38,461 nucleotides of DNA from Planctomycetota bacterium. GTDB lineage: Bacteria; Planctomycetota; SZUA-567; H5-PLA8. Positions within the stretch are counted from its first letter, which is position 1, and every line of letters begins with the position of its first letter. The notes under the pieces are model-generated. The model ran no database searches and had not been told where the DNA came from. It saw only the letters and a list, made by a program, of their open reading frames with translations. The translations under genes and the position numbers were made by a program. This document shows, piece after piece, positions 22,569 to 30,854 of the stretch. Location: NCBI GenBank assembly GCA_026184295.1, contig JAHCJK010000034.1, forward strand, positions 1-38,461. Reading direction: 5' to 3'.

Positions 22569-24152
22569 TCAGCGCGGCCCGGCCAGGATCCGACGGAAGG
22601 CCTCGTCCTCGGCCGGCACCCCGAAGACCCAGCCGGCGTGTTCGAAGAAGACCCACGTCCGGTAGCCATTGAACGCGTTCGCCGCCGCCGCCGCGCGGGC
22701 GCGGCCGTCCTCCGCCACGGGCTGCGCGATCAAAAGATGTTCGACGCGCCCCTGAAACCGAATCGTGCGGATGTGTTCCAGCGTCTCGGCTTCCATCGGG
22801 TAGTGCACGATCCGCGCGTGGCGGAGCGCGACGCAGAGTTCCGGGTGCGGGAGCGCGAAGAGCGCGTTGGTGCCGGCCGCGGCTTCGTCGAGCCGCATAA
22901 GCCGCGCGAGCGCTTCGGGCGGAATCCGGGCCAGCGCGTACCCGCCGGTTCCGGCACGCGGAAACCGCACGTTTTCAAGCATGCCCTGCGCGTTCTGCAC
23001 GCCCATCGCCAGGTGCGACGCGCAAAGGACCAGCAGGCCGGCGGTCCGCACCGCCGCGCGGCTGCATTCGAACCACGCCTGCACCAGGCCCGGCAGCAGC
23101 AGCAGCCCGAGCGGAAGCATGTGGCGCGCGGTGTAATCGATCAGGCTCTGCCGGGCATACAGGGCCAGGAACGCGCACACATAAAGGAGCGCCGCCGCGA
23201 GCAGCCAGCGACCGTAAACCGTTCCGCGGTGCCGGCGCAGCATCGTCCAGAACATCCAGCCGCCCGCCAGCGCCAGCGGCGCCAGCAGCGACTGCAGGAC
23301 GACGGAATAGTGCGGCCAGTCGAGCGCCTGGCTGCCTTCCACGGCCGCGACCCACGGGTTGGCCAGCGGCGCGGCCAGATCGAGCCAACTCCACGGCCGT
23401 CCGGATTCGAGGCCCGGCGTGATGCCGCGCGCGAAGAAGAAATACCACGGGAGCGCCAGCGCCAGGATTCCGCTGGCCATCAGGGCACCCGCGAGGACCC
23501 CGCGCGTTCGCAGCGGACGCGGGGAAGCCGCCACGGACCACAACTGCATGCCCATCAGCAGACCGGCAAAGAGGAAGAACGACGCCTTCATGAACAGGCC
23601 CGCGGCGACGAGCACCGGAAAGACCGCCGCGAAGCGCCCGGGATGTTCGCGCCAGCGCAAGGCAAGCCGCAGCGCCCAGGGGCAGAACCCGAAGAAGAGA
23701 ATTTCTCCGCCGCTGTACAGGGCGAAGTGGCCGACGAAGTAGCCCTGCGTCATCAGGATCAGGCTGGACCACCGGGCCACGCGCGCGTCGAAGCCGAGGT
23801 CGCGCCAGGCGCCGTGCCAGCCCCAAAGGCCCAGGGCCAGCGCCGCAATCGTGGTGAGCCAGATCGCGGGCGCGGGGGCAAGGCCCGCATGGCGAAGGAG
23901 GCCCGGGACGGCGTACTGCCCCGGCGTCCACCACGTGACGAAGACGAAATCGTCCTTCGCGAGATCCCCGGAAGGCACCGCCAGGCAGTTGAACGGCGCG
24001 CCGGCCTCCATGGAGCGCCAGATCTCGAAGCCTTTGGCCGAATCCCAGAAGAGCCGCGGCGGGCAGAACCAGCCGATCCCCGCGTAAAGCGCGAGCATCC
24101 CGGCCAGCAACCAGGGGCCGAAGGGCACGCGCGCGCCGGCGACGACGGACAT
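22569..24152 (-). CDS. Multi-pass membrane protein, GT-C glycosyltransferase-like
   Basis: This 527-residue protein has about nine or ten transmembrane helices in the first ~410 residues (for example WLLAGMLALYAGIGWF, LTTIAALALGLWGW, LVAAGLFMKASFFLFAGLLMG, LLPLGLLLLPGLVQAW). A soluble domain of ~115 residues follows. The first loop FWDSAKGFEIWRSMEAGAPF has the acidic-then-aliphatic pattern of the PMT/ArnT-type (GT39/GT83) glycosyltransferases, which use lipid-linked sugars. Homology is only structural in appearance, so a glycosyltransferase role is tentative. It starts 10 bases past the methyltransferase stop and probably shares its transcript. Confidence 0.65.
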   Translation of the reverse strand: MSVVAGARVPFGPWLLAGMLALYAGIGWFCPPRLFWDSAKGFEIWRSMEAGAPFNCLAVPSGDLAKDDFVFVTWWTPGQYAVPGLLRHAGLAPAPAIWLTTIAALALGLWGWHGAWRDLGFDARVARWSSLILMTQGYFVGHFALYSGGEILFFGFCPWALRLALRWREHPGRFAAVFPVLVAAGLFMKASFFLFAGLLMGMQLWSVAASPRPLRTRGVLAGALMASGILALALPWYFFFARGITPGLESGRPWSWLDLAAPLANPWVAAVEGSQALDWPHYSVVLQSLLAPLALAGGWMFWTMLRRHRGTVYGRWLLAAALLYVCAFLALYARQSLIDYTARHMLPLGLLLLPGLVQAWFECSRAAVRTAGLLVLCASHLAMGVQNAQGMLENVRFPRAGTGGYALARIPPEALARLMRLDEAAAGTNALFALPHPELCVALRHARIVHYPMEAETLEHIRTIRFQGRVEHLLIAQPVAEDGRARAAAAANAFNGYRTWVFFEHAGWVFGVPAEDEAFRRILAGPR

Positions 24153-24162
24153 GCTTGAGCGT

Positions 24163-24873
24163 TTACACCCGCGCGCCGAAGGCCGCGAAGGGGCCGTTCT
24201 TGTGCAGCACGTCGGCGGACGCGAAGCCCGCCTCGCGCAGGCGTTCGATCTGCCACGTGACCGGGCGCGGCGAGTCTTCCTTCTCGATGTATGCGAAGAC
24301 GGTCTCGCGGTACGCGGGGCCCTTCAGGCCTTCCAGGTACTCCGCGTAGCGCCGCCACATCGCCGCGTGCACGGCGGGGTCTTCGTGCGTGACCAGGTCG
24401 TAGATCCACAGCGAGCCGCCCGGGCGCAGGCAGCGGCGGAACTTCGCGAAGACCGCGCGCCAGTCGTCCTCGCCGCGCAGATGGTGGAGCACCGCGGCGG
24501 CCAGGATGACGTCGAAGCGCCCTTCGCCGAACTCGGCCGCGCGCACGTCCTCCTGGATCGTCTCCACCCGCCCCGCCCCCGAGGCGCTCACGCGCTGCGC
24601 GGCCCGGTCAAGCATCGGGCGGCTGAGGTCGAGCAGCGTCGCGCGGAGGCCCGGGAGCCGCTGCATCAGTTTAAGGGTGTAGTTGCCGGCGCCGCAGCCG
24701 ATGTCGAGCACGTCCTGCGCGTGCGGCGTGGCCGCCGCGGCGGCTTCGGCGATCAGGTCCAGCGCCAGCGCGCCGTCCATGGCCGCTTCCTGGCCGGTCG
24801 AAAGATTGCTGAAGCGTTCGACATCCACGTCAAAGCGCGCGCGTATCTCGTCGATGCTCGATTTCTGGTTCAC
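24163..24873 (-). CDS. Class I SAM-dependent methyltransferase
   Basis: From a GTG at 24873 (CGGGAG about 6 bases upstream) this is 236 residues. SAM motif I is VLDIGCGAGNYTLKL (55-69), the acidic loop LLDLS follows, and motif IV FDVILAAAVLHHL precedes LRPGGSLWIYDLV. This layout fits small-molecule or ubiquinone-type methyltransferases. The frame is open much further upstream through the PhyH gene, but that part is antisense-like noise and has no ribosome site. The substrate is unknown. It is co-directional with the downstream membrane protein (10-base gap). Confidence 0.85.
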   Translation of the reverse strand: MNQKSSIDEIRARFDVDVERFSNLSTGQEAAMDGALALDLIAEAAAAATPHAQDVLDIGCGAGNYTLKLMQRLPGLRATLLDLSRPMLDRAAQRVSASGAGRVETIQEDVRAAEFGEGRFDVILAAAVLHHLRGEDDWRAVFAKFRRCLRPGGSLWIYDLVTHEDPAVHAAMWRRYAEYLEGLKGPAYRETVFAYIEKEDSPRPVTWQIERLREAGFASADVLHKNGPFAAFGARV

Positions 24874-24941
24874 GGCCGGCTCCCGAGGGTCTGTTCCCCC
24901 CAATGTAGCCGCCGGAGCCGAATATTCGAGCCAACCGCGCC

Positions 24942-24977
24942 AAAAAAGGCGCGGGCGGACGCTGCGCGCCCGCCCGC
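24942..24977 (-). terminator. Intrinsic terminator of the PhyH gene
   Basis: Read on the minus strand, GCGGGCGG and CCGCCCGC form a strong stem and are followed after three bases by TTTTTT (24947-24942). It lies 25 bases past the PhyH stop. The methyltransferase gene 70 bases further on therefore needs its own promoter or readthrough. Confidence 0.75.
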
Positions 24978-25001
24978 TCGTGCCGCCGTGCTTTGTGGAA
25001 C

Positions 25002-25829
25002 CTAGTGCGCCAGGGTCTTGACCGCCTTGCGGTCCGCGGCGCTCGCTTCCACCCAGGCCTGGTGGACCTTGGTGGGATCGCCGACGGGGTTGTTGGCCAG
25101 GTTGCGCCCGCGCGCGAGGTAAATCTGGTGCAGCCAGTTCTTGTTGCGGCGTTCGCCGTGGAACTTCGAACTCGCCGGGAAGTACCGCATCGTGTAGCCG
25201 CAGCGCCGGATTGTGCTCGCGTTGTAGTTCGACCCGTGAATGGTCTTCGCGTGGTGGAAGCTGCAGGTGTTCGGCTTGAGCACGCAGTCCACGGCCTTGC
25301 TTTCGTCGAAGCGCCCGCGCCGGATCTCGGTGCCGAAGACGTGCTTTTCGGGGTTCTGCACGGGATCGTAGTCGCTGTAGCCGTTGTGCTGCGTCTGCGG
25401 AATCACGCGCATGCAGCCGTTCTGCGTCGTGGACGGGTCGATGGCGAGCCAGAGCGTCACGACTTCCATCGGATCGACGGTCGTGCCCCAATAGGCGCTG
25501 TCTTCGTGCCACGGCACGCGCTTGCCGGTGCCGGCCGGCTTGCAGATGAAGTGCGACGACCAGAGGATGATGTCCGGTCCGATCAGGGATTCGACCAGGT
25601 CCAGCACCTGCTCGTCGAAGAGCCACTTGAAGAGTTCCAGGTCGGTGAAGTGCGGCACGTCCATGTGTTCGGGGGTCTTGCCCGACGTCGCTTCCCAGAT
25701 CTGGAGCTGCCCTTCGAAGTGCTGCTTCAGCGCATCGAACTTCGGCTGCTCGAAGACGGGCTGGTCGTACAGCAGGTACCCTTCCTTTTTAAAGAACGAG
25801 ACCTGATCGGGGTTCAAACGGCCGGCCAT
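25002..25829 (-). CDS. Phytanoyl-CoA dioxygenase (PhyH) family Fe(II)/2-oxoglutarate enzyme
   Basis: This 275-residue protein has the facial triad: H108 and D110 in VPWHEDSAYW and H198 in FHHAKTIHGSN. R208 or R209 (TIRRCGYTMRY) fits the 2-oxoglutarate-binding arginine. LWLAIDPSTTQNGCMRVIP matches the core strand of PhyH enzymes. It should hydroxylate an unactivated carbon of a small molecule; many environmental PhyH proteins act on secondary metabolites or phosphonates. AGGAG is 7 bases before the ATG at 25829. It is divergent from an AraC regulator, which makes that its probable activator. Confidence 0.88.
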   Translation of the reverse strand: MAGRLNPDQVSFFKKEGYLLYDQPVFEQPKFDALKQHFEGQLQIWEATSGKTPEHMDVPHFTDLELFKWLFDEQVLDLVESLIGPDIILWSSHFICKPAGTGKRVPWHEDSAYWGTTVDPMEVVTLWLAIDPSTTQNGCMRVIPQTQHNGYSDYDPVQNPEKHVFGTEIRRGRFDESKAVDCVLKPNTCSFHHAKTIHGSNYNASTIRRCGYTMRYFPASSKFHGERRNKNWLHQIYLARGRNLANNPVGDPTKVHQAWVEASAADRKAVKTLAH

Positions 25830-25933
25830 GGCTGCTCTCCTGGGTCGGGGGAATACGCGTCCGTCACGTTCTATACCTTACTTCTACAATTTAGACTTTT
25901 CTTGGCATCCAATGACATTATTATTGTACTTAA
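25830..25933. promoter_or_regulatory. AT-rich divergent promoter region, PhyH / AraC
   Basis: The 104 bases between the divergent starts are about 60% A+T in their right half, unlike the surroundings. A minus-strand TATAGA (25876-25871) may serve PhyH. On the plus strand TTGGCA (25902-25907) lies near TATTAT and TGTACT boxes. No Shine-Dalgarno precedes the AraC ATG. An AraC site is expected here but no half-site pair is obvious. Confidence 0.45.
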
Positions 25934-26809
25934 ATGACTTCTGCGCCCCGCCCGAAGAAACTTCTGATCCGCGACTTCGTCCCGCCCGACGGCCACTACC
26001 ACGTCGCCCGCCACGTGCGCGGGGCCGGGCACGTCTCCAACGAGCACACGCACGACTTCCCGGAAGTCTTCTGGGTGGAGGAAGGCCGCGCGATGCACTG
26101 CATCAACGGCCTCGAAAAGTCCGTGCGCGCCGGCGACCTGGTCCTGATCCGCCCGCCCGACTGCCACGGCTTTTACGCGCCGCGCAGCGAAGGCAACAAG
26201 CCCGTCTTCGGGATGGTCAACGTCGCCTTCCGCGCCGGGACGCTCGCCTACCTGCGCAAGCGCTACTTCGCGTCCGGGCGCGCGGTCTTTCCGTGGAAAG
26301 GCGCGGCGCTGCCGTCGCGCTACCACGTCGGCGCGGGCGAACTCCGCCGCCTCGCGGAACTCGCCGACGGCCTGGCGCGCGGCCCGCAGTCGCTCCTGCG
26401 GCTCGAAGGCTTTCTGCTCGCCGTGCTGGAATTGATCGAACACACCGCGCCGGTCCCGATGGAGACGTCCGCCGCGGTGCCCGACTGGCTGCGCGGCGCG
26501 CTGCCGGTCTTCGCGCAGCCCGCGCACCTGGCCGGCGGCGTGCGCGAACTTTCCCGCCTCGCGGGCCGCGGCCCCGAGCACCTCAACCGCGTCGTGCGCC
26601 GTTGCCTGGGCGAGACCACCACCGACCTGGTCAACCGCCTGCGCCTGGACTACGCCGCGCGCGAACTGACCATGTCGGGCCGCTCGATCCTGGACATCTC
26701 GCTCGAGGCCGGGTTCGAGAACCTGAGCTACTTCTACCGCGTCTTCCGCAAGCGCTTCGGCGAGACCCCGCGCCGCTTCCGCGCGCGCGCGCAGATGCTG
26801 GTGCGCTAA
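25934..26809 (+). CDS. AraC-family regulator with cupin sensor domain
   Basis: This 291-residue protein has an N-terminal cupin-like fold (SNEHTHDFPEVFWVEEGRAMH at ~38-58, GDLVLIRPPDCHGF) and a C-terminal AraC double helix-turn-helix (~185-290), with LSRLAGRGPEHLNRVVRRCLG and the signature ISLEAGFENLSYFYRVFRKR. It presumably senses a small ligand and activates the divergent PhyH gene. The ATG at 25934 has no Shine-Dalgarno; the sequence before it is AT-rich, so leaderless translation is possible. Its stop overlaps the convergent metallopeptidase stop. Confidence 0.87.
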   Translation: MTSAPRPKKLLIRDFVPPDGHYHVARHVRGAGHVSNEHTHDFPEVFWVEEGRAMHCINGLEKSVRAGDLVLIRPPDCHGFYAPRSEGNKPVFGMVNVAFRAGTLAYLRKRYFASGRAVFPWKGAALPSRYHVGAGELRRLAELADGLARGPQSLLRLEGFLLAVLELIEHTAPVPMETSAAVPDWLRGALPVFAQPAHLAGGVRELSRLAGRGPEHLNRVVRRCLGETTTDLVNRLRLDYAARELTMSGRSILDISLEAGFENLSYFYRVFRKRFGETPRRFRARAQMLVR

Positions 26810-28743
26810 AGCTTCAGGCGCGCGCAGGCCGCGGCGGCGTCCTTCAGAAGCGGCTCGACGCCGATCGGCTGGCCGACGGCCGCGCGCATCCACTGTTCGG
26901 GGTAAATGCAGCCGAGCGCGCACATGCGCTGCATCTCCTCGGCCAGATTCTTGTCGCGCAGGTATTTGCGGACCTGGTACGCGATCACGTAGCCCATCGG
27001 GTAATCGGCGAGGTAGAACGAACACCACAGCATGTGCGAGTACACCGACATCAGCCCGTAGCCTTCGTTCCCGAAGATGCGCGCGTAAAATTCCGCCCAC
27101 ACTTCGTCGCCGATCGTGCGGATCGCGCGGTGCATCTCCTGCGCGCTCGCCTTGGGGTGCTTGTACAGCCAGTGGAAGAAGCGGATCTCCGTCAGCGCAG
27201 GCCCGGCGATCTCGTAGGCTTCCCAGAAGCGCTGCAGCGTCACCACGTCGGCGTTGCTTGTGGTCTTTCGCCCGAGGATGAAGTCGGCCTTGTCCTGGAA
27301 GGTGAACGCAAAGCCTTCGGTGAAGGCGGTGTTGGGCACGCCCCACAGCGCCTTGAAGTCCAGTTCGTACGAGGTGAGCACGCCTTCGACGCAGTGGCCG
27401 AGTTCGTGCATGTAGGTGCTGAATTCCTCCTCGTTGATCCCTTCCTTGTCCACACGCACGCGCAGAAGCTGAATATCAAAATCCGTCGCGGGCCCCCAGG
27501 CGTGCCCTGCGCTGCGCGAGTTATCGACGCGAATCTTGGAACCGATCCACTTCGCGCGCGCTTTGGAAAACCCGAGCCGTTCGAGGATGCCGGGGATGGC
27601 CGCCGTCAGCGCCTTCGCATCGGGGTACCGCTTGCGGATGTCGTAGCCCAGCGGCGCCTTCTTCGCGCCGGCCTGGAAGCCTTTAAAGTAAATGTCGTGC
27701 GGTTCGATCGGGCGGCCGAGACGCCCTTCGACGTAGCGCGCCACGCGCGCGGCCACGGGCGACGAGAGCACGTCCGTCAGAATCCCCGTGATCTTCTCCT
27801 CGGAGACCTCGCGTTCGTACTTGAACTTGTTGTCGATGATGTTGCCGCCCAGCGTGTACGGATCGATGCGCCGCTGGACGTCGTAGACTTGCTTGAATTT
27901 CTCCCAACGCAGCGCGCCGGTGTACGCGGGCTTCTTCGCCCGGCCGTTTTCGACCACCACGCCGTCGGCCTGCTTCCAGCGCGCCTTCGGGTTGTCCACG
28001 ATCTCGCGCGGAATCTCGCCGTCCACGACGCGGCGCATCAGGTCGCGGATCGCGCGCTGCGCGGGCAGGGCGCCCGGCTTGCCGTTCAGGCTCGTCATGA
28101 AATCGCGCAGGCCCCAGTGCGAGATGCGCACGGTGTCCTTGGGGAAATCGAACCGCCCGCCGGCGTACTCGATCTTGTCCAGGTGGATGTTGAAGCCGGT
28201 AACGAAGCGGTCCACTTCCGTGCTCTTGCGCGCGCTCTCGGCGAGCAGTTCGGCGGGGACGACGGTCCGGCCGAGCAGCGAGAGCCGCCGCGCGGCCCAG
28301 GCTTCGCGCGTTGCGGGCGGCGTCAGGTCGTCGGTGCCGAAATTGAGCTGCGCCAGGGCCGCGATCTGGAACGCGCGCAGGTCTTCCTGCAGGTGCGTGC
28401 CTGGCGAGAAGGCCGAGAAGAGTTCCTCGGCAGGCGTGAGCGGCAGGTCGGCCATGTCCTGCCCGCGCCGCGTCGTCTTGGCGATGACGCCGAAGGACCC
28501 GCCGGCGATGTTGCTGATCTCGTCCAGGCGCCGGAGCAGTTGCACGCGCGCCTTGCCCGGCGGCACGTACTGCTTGGCGCAGAATTCGGCGAAGGCCTTC
28601 GCGCCGGATTTGGCGAAATCCCAGACGCGCGCGCAGTACTTCGCGCCGCGCGCGGCGTCCTTGCGGCAGGCGGCCCCGTGCTTCCCCACGATGGCGAGCA
28701 CCGCGGCGCGTTCGGCCGCGGCATGGCTGCGATGGTTCTTCAT
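26806..28743 (-). CDS. M3-like gluzincin metallopeptidase
   Basis: This 645-residue protein has a zinc-protease motif HELGH at 446-450 (YMHELGHCVEG) and a second zinc-ligand candidate E476 in NTAFTEGFAFTFQD. The 26-residue spacing from the second His matches thimet oligopeptidase/M3 enzymes, as does a helical N-terminal half. Outside these motifs it is not close to a family I can name. There is no signal peptide, so it probably cleaves peptides in the cytoplasm. Its ATG overlaps the stop of the upstream MtfA-like gene (ATGA, 28740-28743), with AAAGGGA before it, so the two are translationally coupled. Confidence 0.75.
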   Translation of the reverse strand: MKNHRSHAAAERAAVLAIVGKHGAACRKDAARGAKYCARVWDFAKSGAKAFAEFCAKQYVPPGKARVQLLRRLDEISNIAGGSFGVIAKTTRRGQDMADLPLTPAEELFSAFSPGTHLQEDLRAFQIAALAQLNFGTDDLTPPATREAWAARRLSLLGRTVVPAELLAESARKSTEVDRFVTGFNIHLDKIEYAGGRFDFPKDTVRISHWGLRDFMTSLNGKPGALPAQRAIRDLMRRVVDGEIPREIVDNPKARWKQADGVVVENGRAKKPAYTGALRWEKFKQVYDVQRRIDPYTLGGNIIDNKFKYEREVSEEKITGILTDVLSSPVAARVARYVEGRLGRPIEPHDIYFKGFQAGAKKAPLGYDIRKRYPDAKALTAAIPGILERLGFSKARAKWIGSKIRVDNSRSAGHAWGPATDFDIQLLRVRVDKEGINEEEFSTYMHELGHCVEGVLTSYELDFKALWGVPNTAFTEGFAFTFQDKADFILGRKTTSNADVVTLQRFWEAYEIAGPALTEIRFFHWLYKHPKASAQEMHRAIRTIGDEVWAEFYARIFGNEGYGLMSVYSHMLWCSFYLADYPMGYVIAYQVRKYLRDKNLAEEMQRMCALGCIYPEQWMRAAVGQPIGVEPLLKDAAAACARLKL

Positions 28744-30248
28744 GCGTTCCCTTTCGTCTCCGGCTCTTCGGGTAGGTTGGGCGGCGCGGCGGGCTTGTCA
28801 ACCCCTTCCGCGCCCAGCGCCTCGCCGATGCGCTCCAGCTTCTCGCCGGCACGCGAACCTTTCGCGACCAGCAGCACGCCGGCCAGGCTGTTCTTTTCCA
28901 GCACCAGAGTCGCGTCGCCGACGCGAATCTCCCAGGCCAGCCCGCGCGCCTCGTCGCGCTTGACCACTTTGCCGTCGAAGAGCCGGCAGATGCGCGTGGC
29001 CTGGCGTTCGAAGCGCCCTTTGTCGGCGCGTTCGCTGAGCACCAGCGCGCGTCGGCCGTCGAGCGTGGTGGCGAAGACCGGTCGCGCCACCGAGGCCTGC
29101 GCCACGGCCTTGGCGATCGACGCGCTGCGCCACGCGGGTTCCGCGAGCGGCAGGTCGCGCTCCAGTTTCCGGTCGAAGCTCGAGAAATTTCCCGGCCAGA
29201 CGAGAAAGGTCTTGCCCGGAGGCCGCAGGTGCCGCGCGGTCTTTTCGAACAGGTCCAGTTCCACCGGCCGTTCGTCGCCGGCCTTCCCGCGCCAGCGCGC
29301 CAGTTCCGGGTCGAGGTCCTCGTCGTTCACCGGTGTCGCGCGCGCCCATTTGCCGTTCGAGCGCAGCACGCGGACGTACAGGCGCAGGCCGAGCTTGGAT
29401 CCGAGCCAGACCAGGCGGCCTTTAGCAATGGTGCTCTCCTGCTCGCGCCAGGCGATCCATTCCTGGACCAGCGCGCCGGCGCGTTCGTCCAGGTGCTTGC
29501 GCAGTTCCGCCTCGTCGTACGCGGCGGGGTCCTGCCGGAAAAAGGCTCGCAGGTTGTCGTAGAGCTGGGTCTCGTGCCGCCGCAGTTCCAGCGGACGCTC
29601 GAAAAACGTCTCGACCGCGACGGCAAAGGCCTCGCTGTGGTCCTTCGCGGCGTACTCGCGCAGGATGCCGCGCAGTTCGCCCGCGGCCGCGCGCGCCTTT
29701 TCCAGCGGGCCGAGCCACGAGGAGGCCAGTTCGCCCGGCAGGTGCGTCGGCACGCCGTCGAAGACGTGGTCCTTCTCGTCCAGCGCGTGCGCGAACTCAT
29801 GCACGCCCACGTGGTAACCGTCGGCCGGCTGGCGGAAGGAATATTCCAGCATCGCGCGCGTCACGCCCACCGCGCCCTTGCCCACCCGGCTGCTGGTGTA
29901 GACGCCGCCGTACACGCCCTTCTCCGACGGCTGCCAGGTCTTCTCGTCGAACTTGCGAGGCGAGACCACCACCCGCGCGACGGGCGGAAAGGGCCAGTCC
30001 GGCCGGCTGACGTACAGCAGCGAACACGAGGCCGCGATCCACGCGCGCTCGCTCAGCGTGGGCTTCAGCCCCTCGGCGCCGTCGATCTGTACCTGATGGA
30101 GGAAGGTGCGCGCGAGCGCCAGGAAGCGATGCTTCTGTTCCGCGTCCAGCCGCGCGAGAAAAGGCACTTCGTCGAGCGCCCGGCGTTCGCCGTCCTGCAG
30201 CTCGCGCTCGGGCCGCTTCAGGAACAGATCAGCCAGCGTCTTCCACAT
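28740..30248 (-). CDS. MtfA-like zinc peptidase with ~250-residue extra C-terminal region
   Basis: This is 502 residues. The first ~250 match the MtfA (glucose-regulated metallopeptidase) family: VHEFAHALDEKDHVFDG with HEFAH at 150-154, then HSEAFAVAVETFFERP with E206 as third ligand, then LYDNLRAFFRQDP. MtfA normally ends there at about 265 residues. Here another ~250 residues follow (GRLVWLGSKLGLRLYV, later EIRVGDATLVLEKNSLAGVLL), which I cannot assign. E. coli MtfA inactivates the Mlc repressor of glucose uptake; that role cannot be assumed here. There is no signal peptide. It lies 21 bases after the DUF3592 gene and is coupled to the M3-like peptidase. Confidence 0.8.
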   Translation of the reverse strand: MWKTLADLFLKRPERELQDGERRALDEVPFLARLDAEQKHRFLALARTFLHQVQIDGAEGLKPTLSERAWIAASCSLLYVSRPDWPFPPVARVVVSPRKFDEKTWQPSEKGVYGGVYTSSRVGKGAVGVTRAMLEYSFRQPADGYHVGVHEFAHALDEKDHVFDGVPTHLPGELASSWLGPLEKARAAAGELRGILREYAAKDHSEAFAVAVETFFERPLELRRHETQLYDNLRAFFRQDPAAYDEAELRKHLDERAGALVQEWIAWREQESTIAKGRLVWLGSKLGLRLYVRVLRSNGKWARATPVNDEDLDPELARWRGKAGDERPVELDLFEKTARHLRPPGKTFLVWPGNFSSFDRKLERDLPLAEPAWRSASIAKAVAQASVARPVFATTLDGRRALVLSERADKGRFERQATRICRLFDGKVVKRDEARGLAWEIRVGDATLVLEKNSLAGVLLVAKGSRAGEKLERIGEALGAEGVDKPAAPPNLPEEPETKGNA

Positions 30249-30269
30249 GCGTGCGATCCATGCCGTCCG

Positions 30270-30806
30270 TCAATTCGGCGCGCTCGGCGGTTCCGGGGCC
30301 TCGGCGGGCAGCGGCTGCGCCGGCGGCATCGCCTCCTTGATGCAGTAGCCCGCCAGGGCGAAGAAGATCAGCGCCAGCACCACCAGCGCCCATCCGCAGC
30401 CGCCGGCGGAACGGTACATCACCGCGCGCTCCGGGTGCTTCGGGTCGTAATACGCCTCGATCTCGTCGCCCGGCGACCGGATCGCGTCCTTGCCCTGGCG
30501 CAACTCTTCCTCGTCGAGCCACAGGTCGTCGGTCCCGCTGCCCTCGTAACGCGCGCCGTCCACCTCGTAGGCGTACTTCGCGTGCAGCACGTACTGCTTC
30601 TTGCCTTCCTTGAGCCTTTCCTCGTAGTCCCAGGCGGTCACGCGCGCGGTCACGCGCTTCCACGAACGCGTCGTCAGCCAGGTCTTCAGAAACCCGCCCG
30701 CGGCAAAGAGCAGGGCCGCGGCGGCGAGCGACGAGAGCACCACGGCCACGTACGTGGCGATCTCGGCGCCCAGCACCAGCGTCCAGGGGACCAGGGTCAG
30801 CGTCAT
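30270..30806 (-). CDS. DUF3592 membrane protein
   Basis: This 178-residue protein has two transmembrane helices, at ~12-38 (AEIATYVAVVLSSLAAAALL) and ~135-157 (GCGWALVVLALIFFALAGYC). Between them is the DUF3592 beta domain: YAYEVDGARYEG and EAYYDPKHPERAVMY are the characteristic pattern. The function of the family is unknown. The short C-terminal tail is Pro/Glu-rich. It heads the operon with the two metallopeptidases. A TAGACT -10-like box (30841-30836, minus strand) lies ~30 bases before its start. Confidence 0.82.
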   Translation of the reverse strand: MTLTLVPWTLVLGAEIATYVAVVLSSLAAAALLFAAGGFLKTWLTTRSWKRVTARVTAWDYEERLKEGKKQYVLHAKYAYEVDGARYEGSGTDDLWLDEEELRQGKDAIRSPGDEIEAYYDPKHPERAVMYRSAGGCGWALVVLALIFFALAGYCIKEAMPPAQPLPAEAPEPPSAPN

Positions 30807-30854
30807 GCGTCTTTCGCGTCTCGTGAACCGGCGCCCAGTCTACCACGAATCGCG

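Noticed and set aside
24874..25626. N-terminal extension of the methyltransferase through the PhyH gene
   Set aside because: The frame is open but lies in another frame of the PhyH coding region, crosses its terminator and has no ribosome site. The GTG at 24873 has a good one.
25828..29562. A 1244-codon plus-strand open frame
   Set aside because: It crosses the AraC gene in another frame and runs antisense to both metallopeptidases. Its composition is Arg/Pro/Ala/His-biased and no motif is visible.
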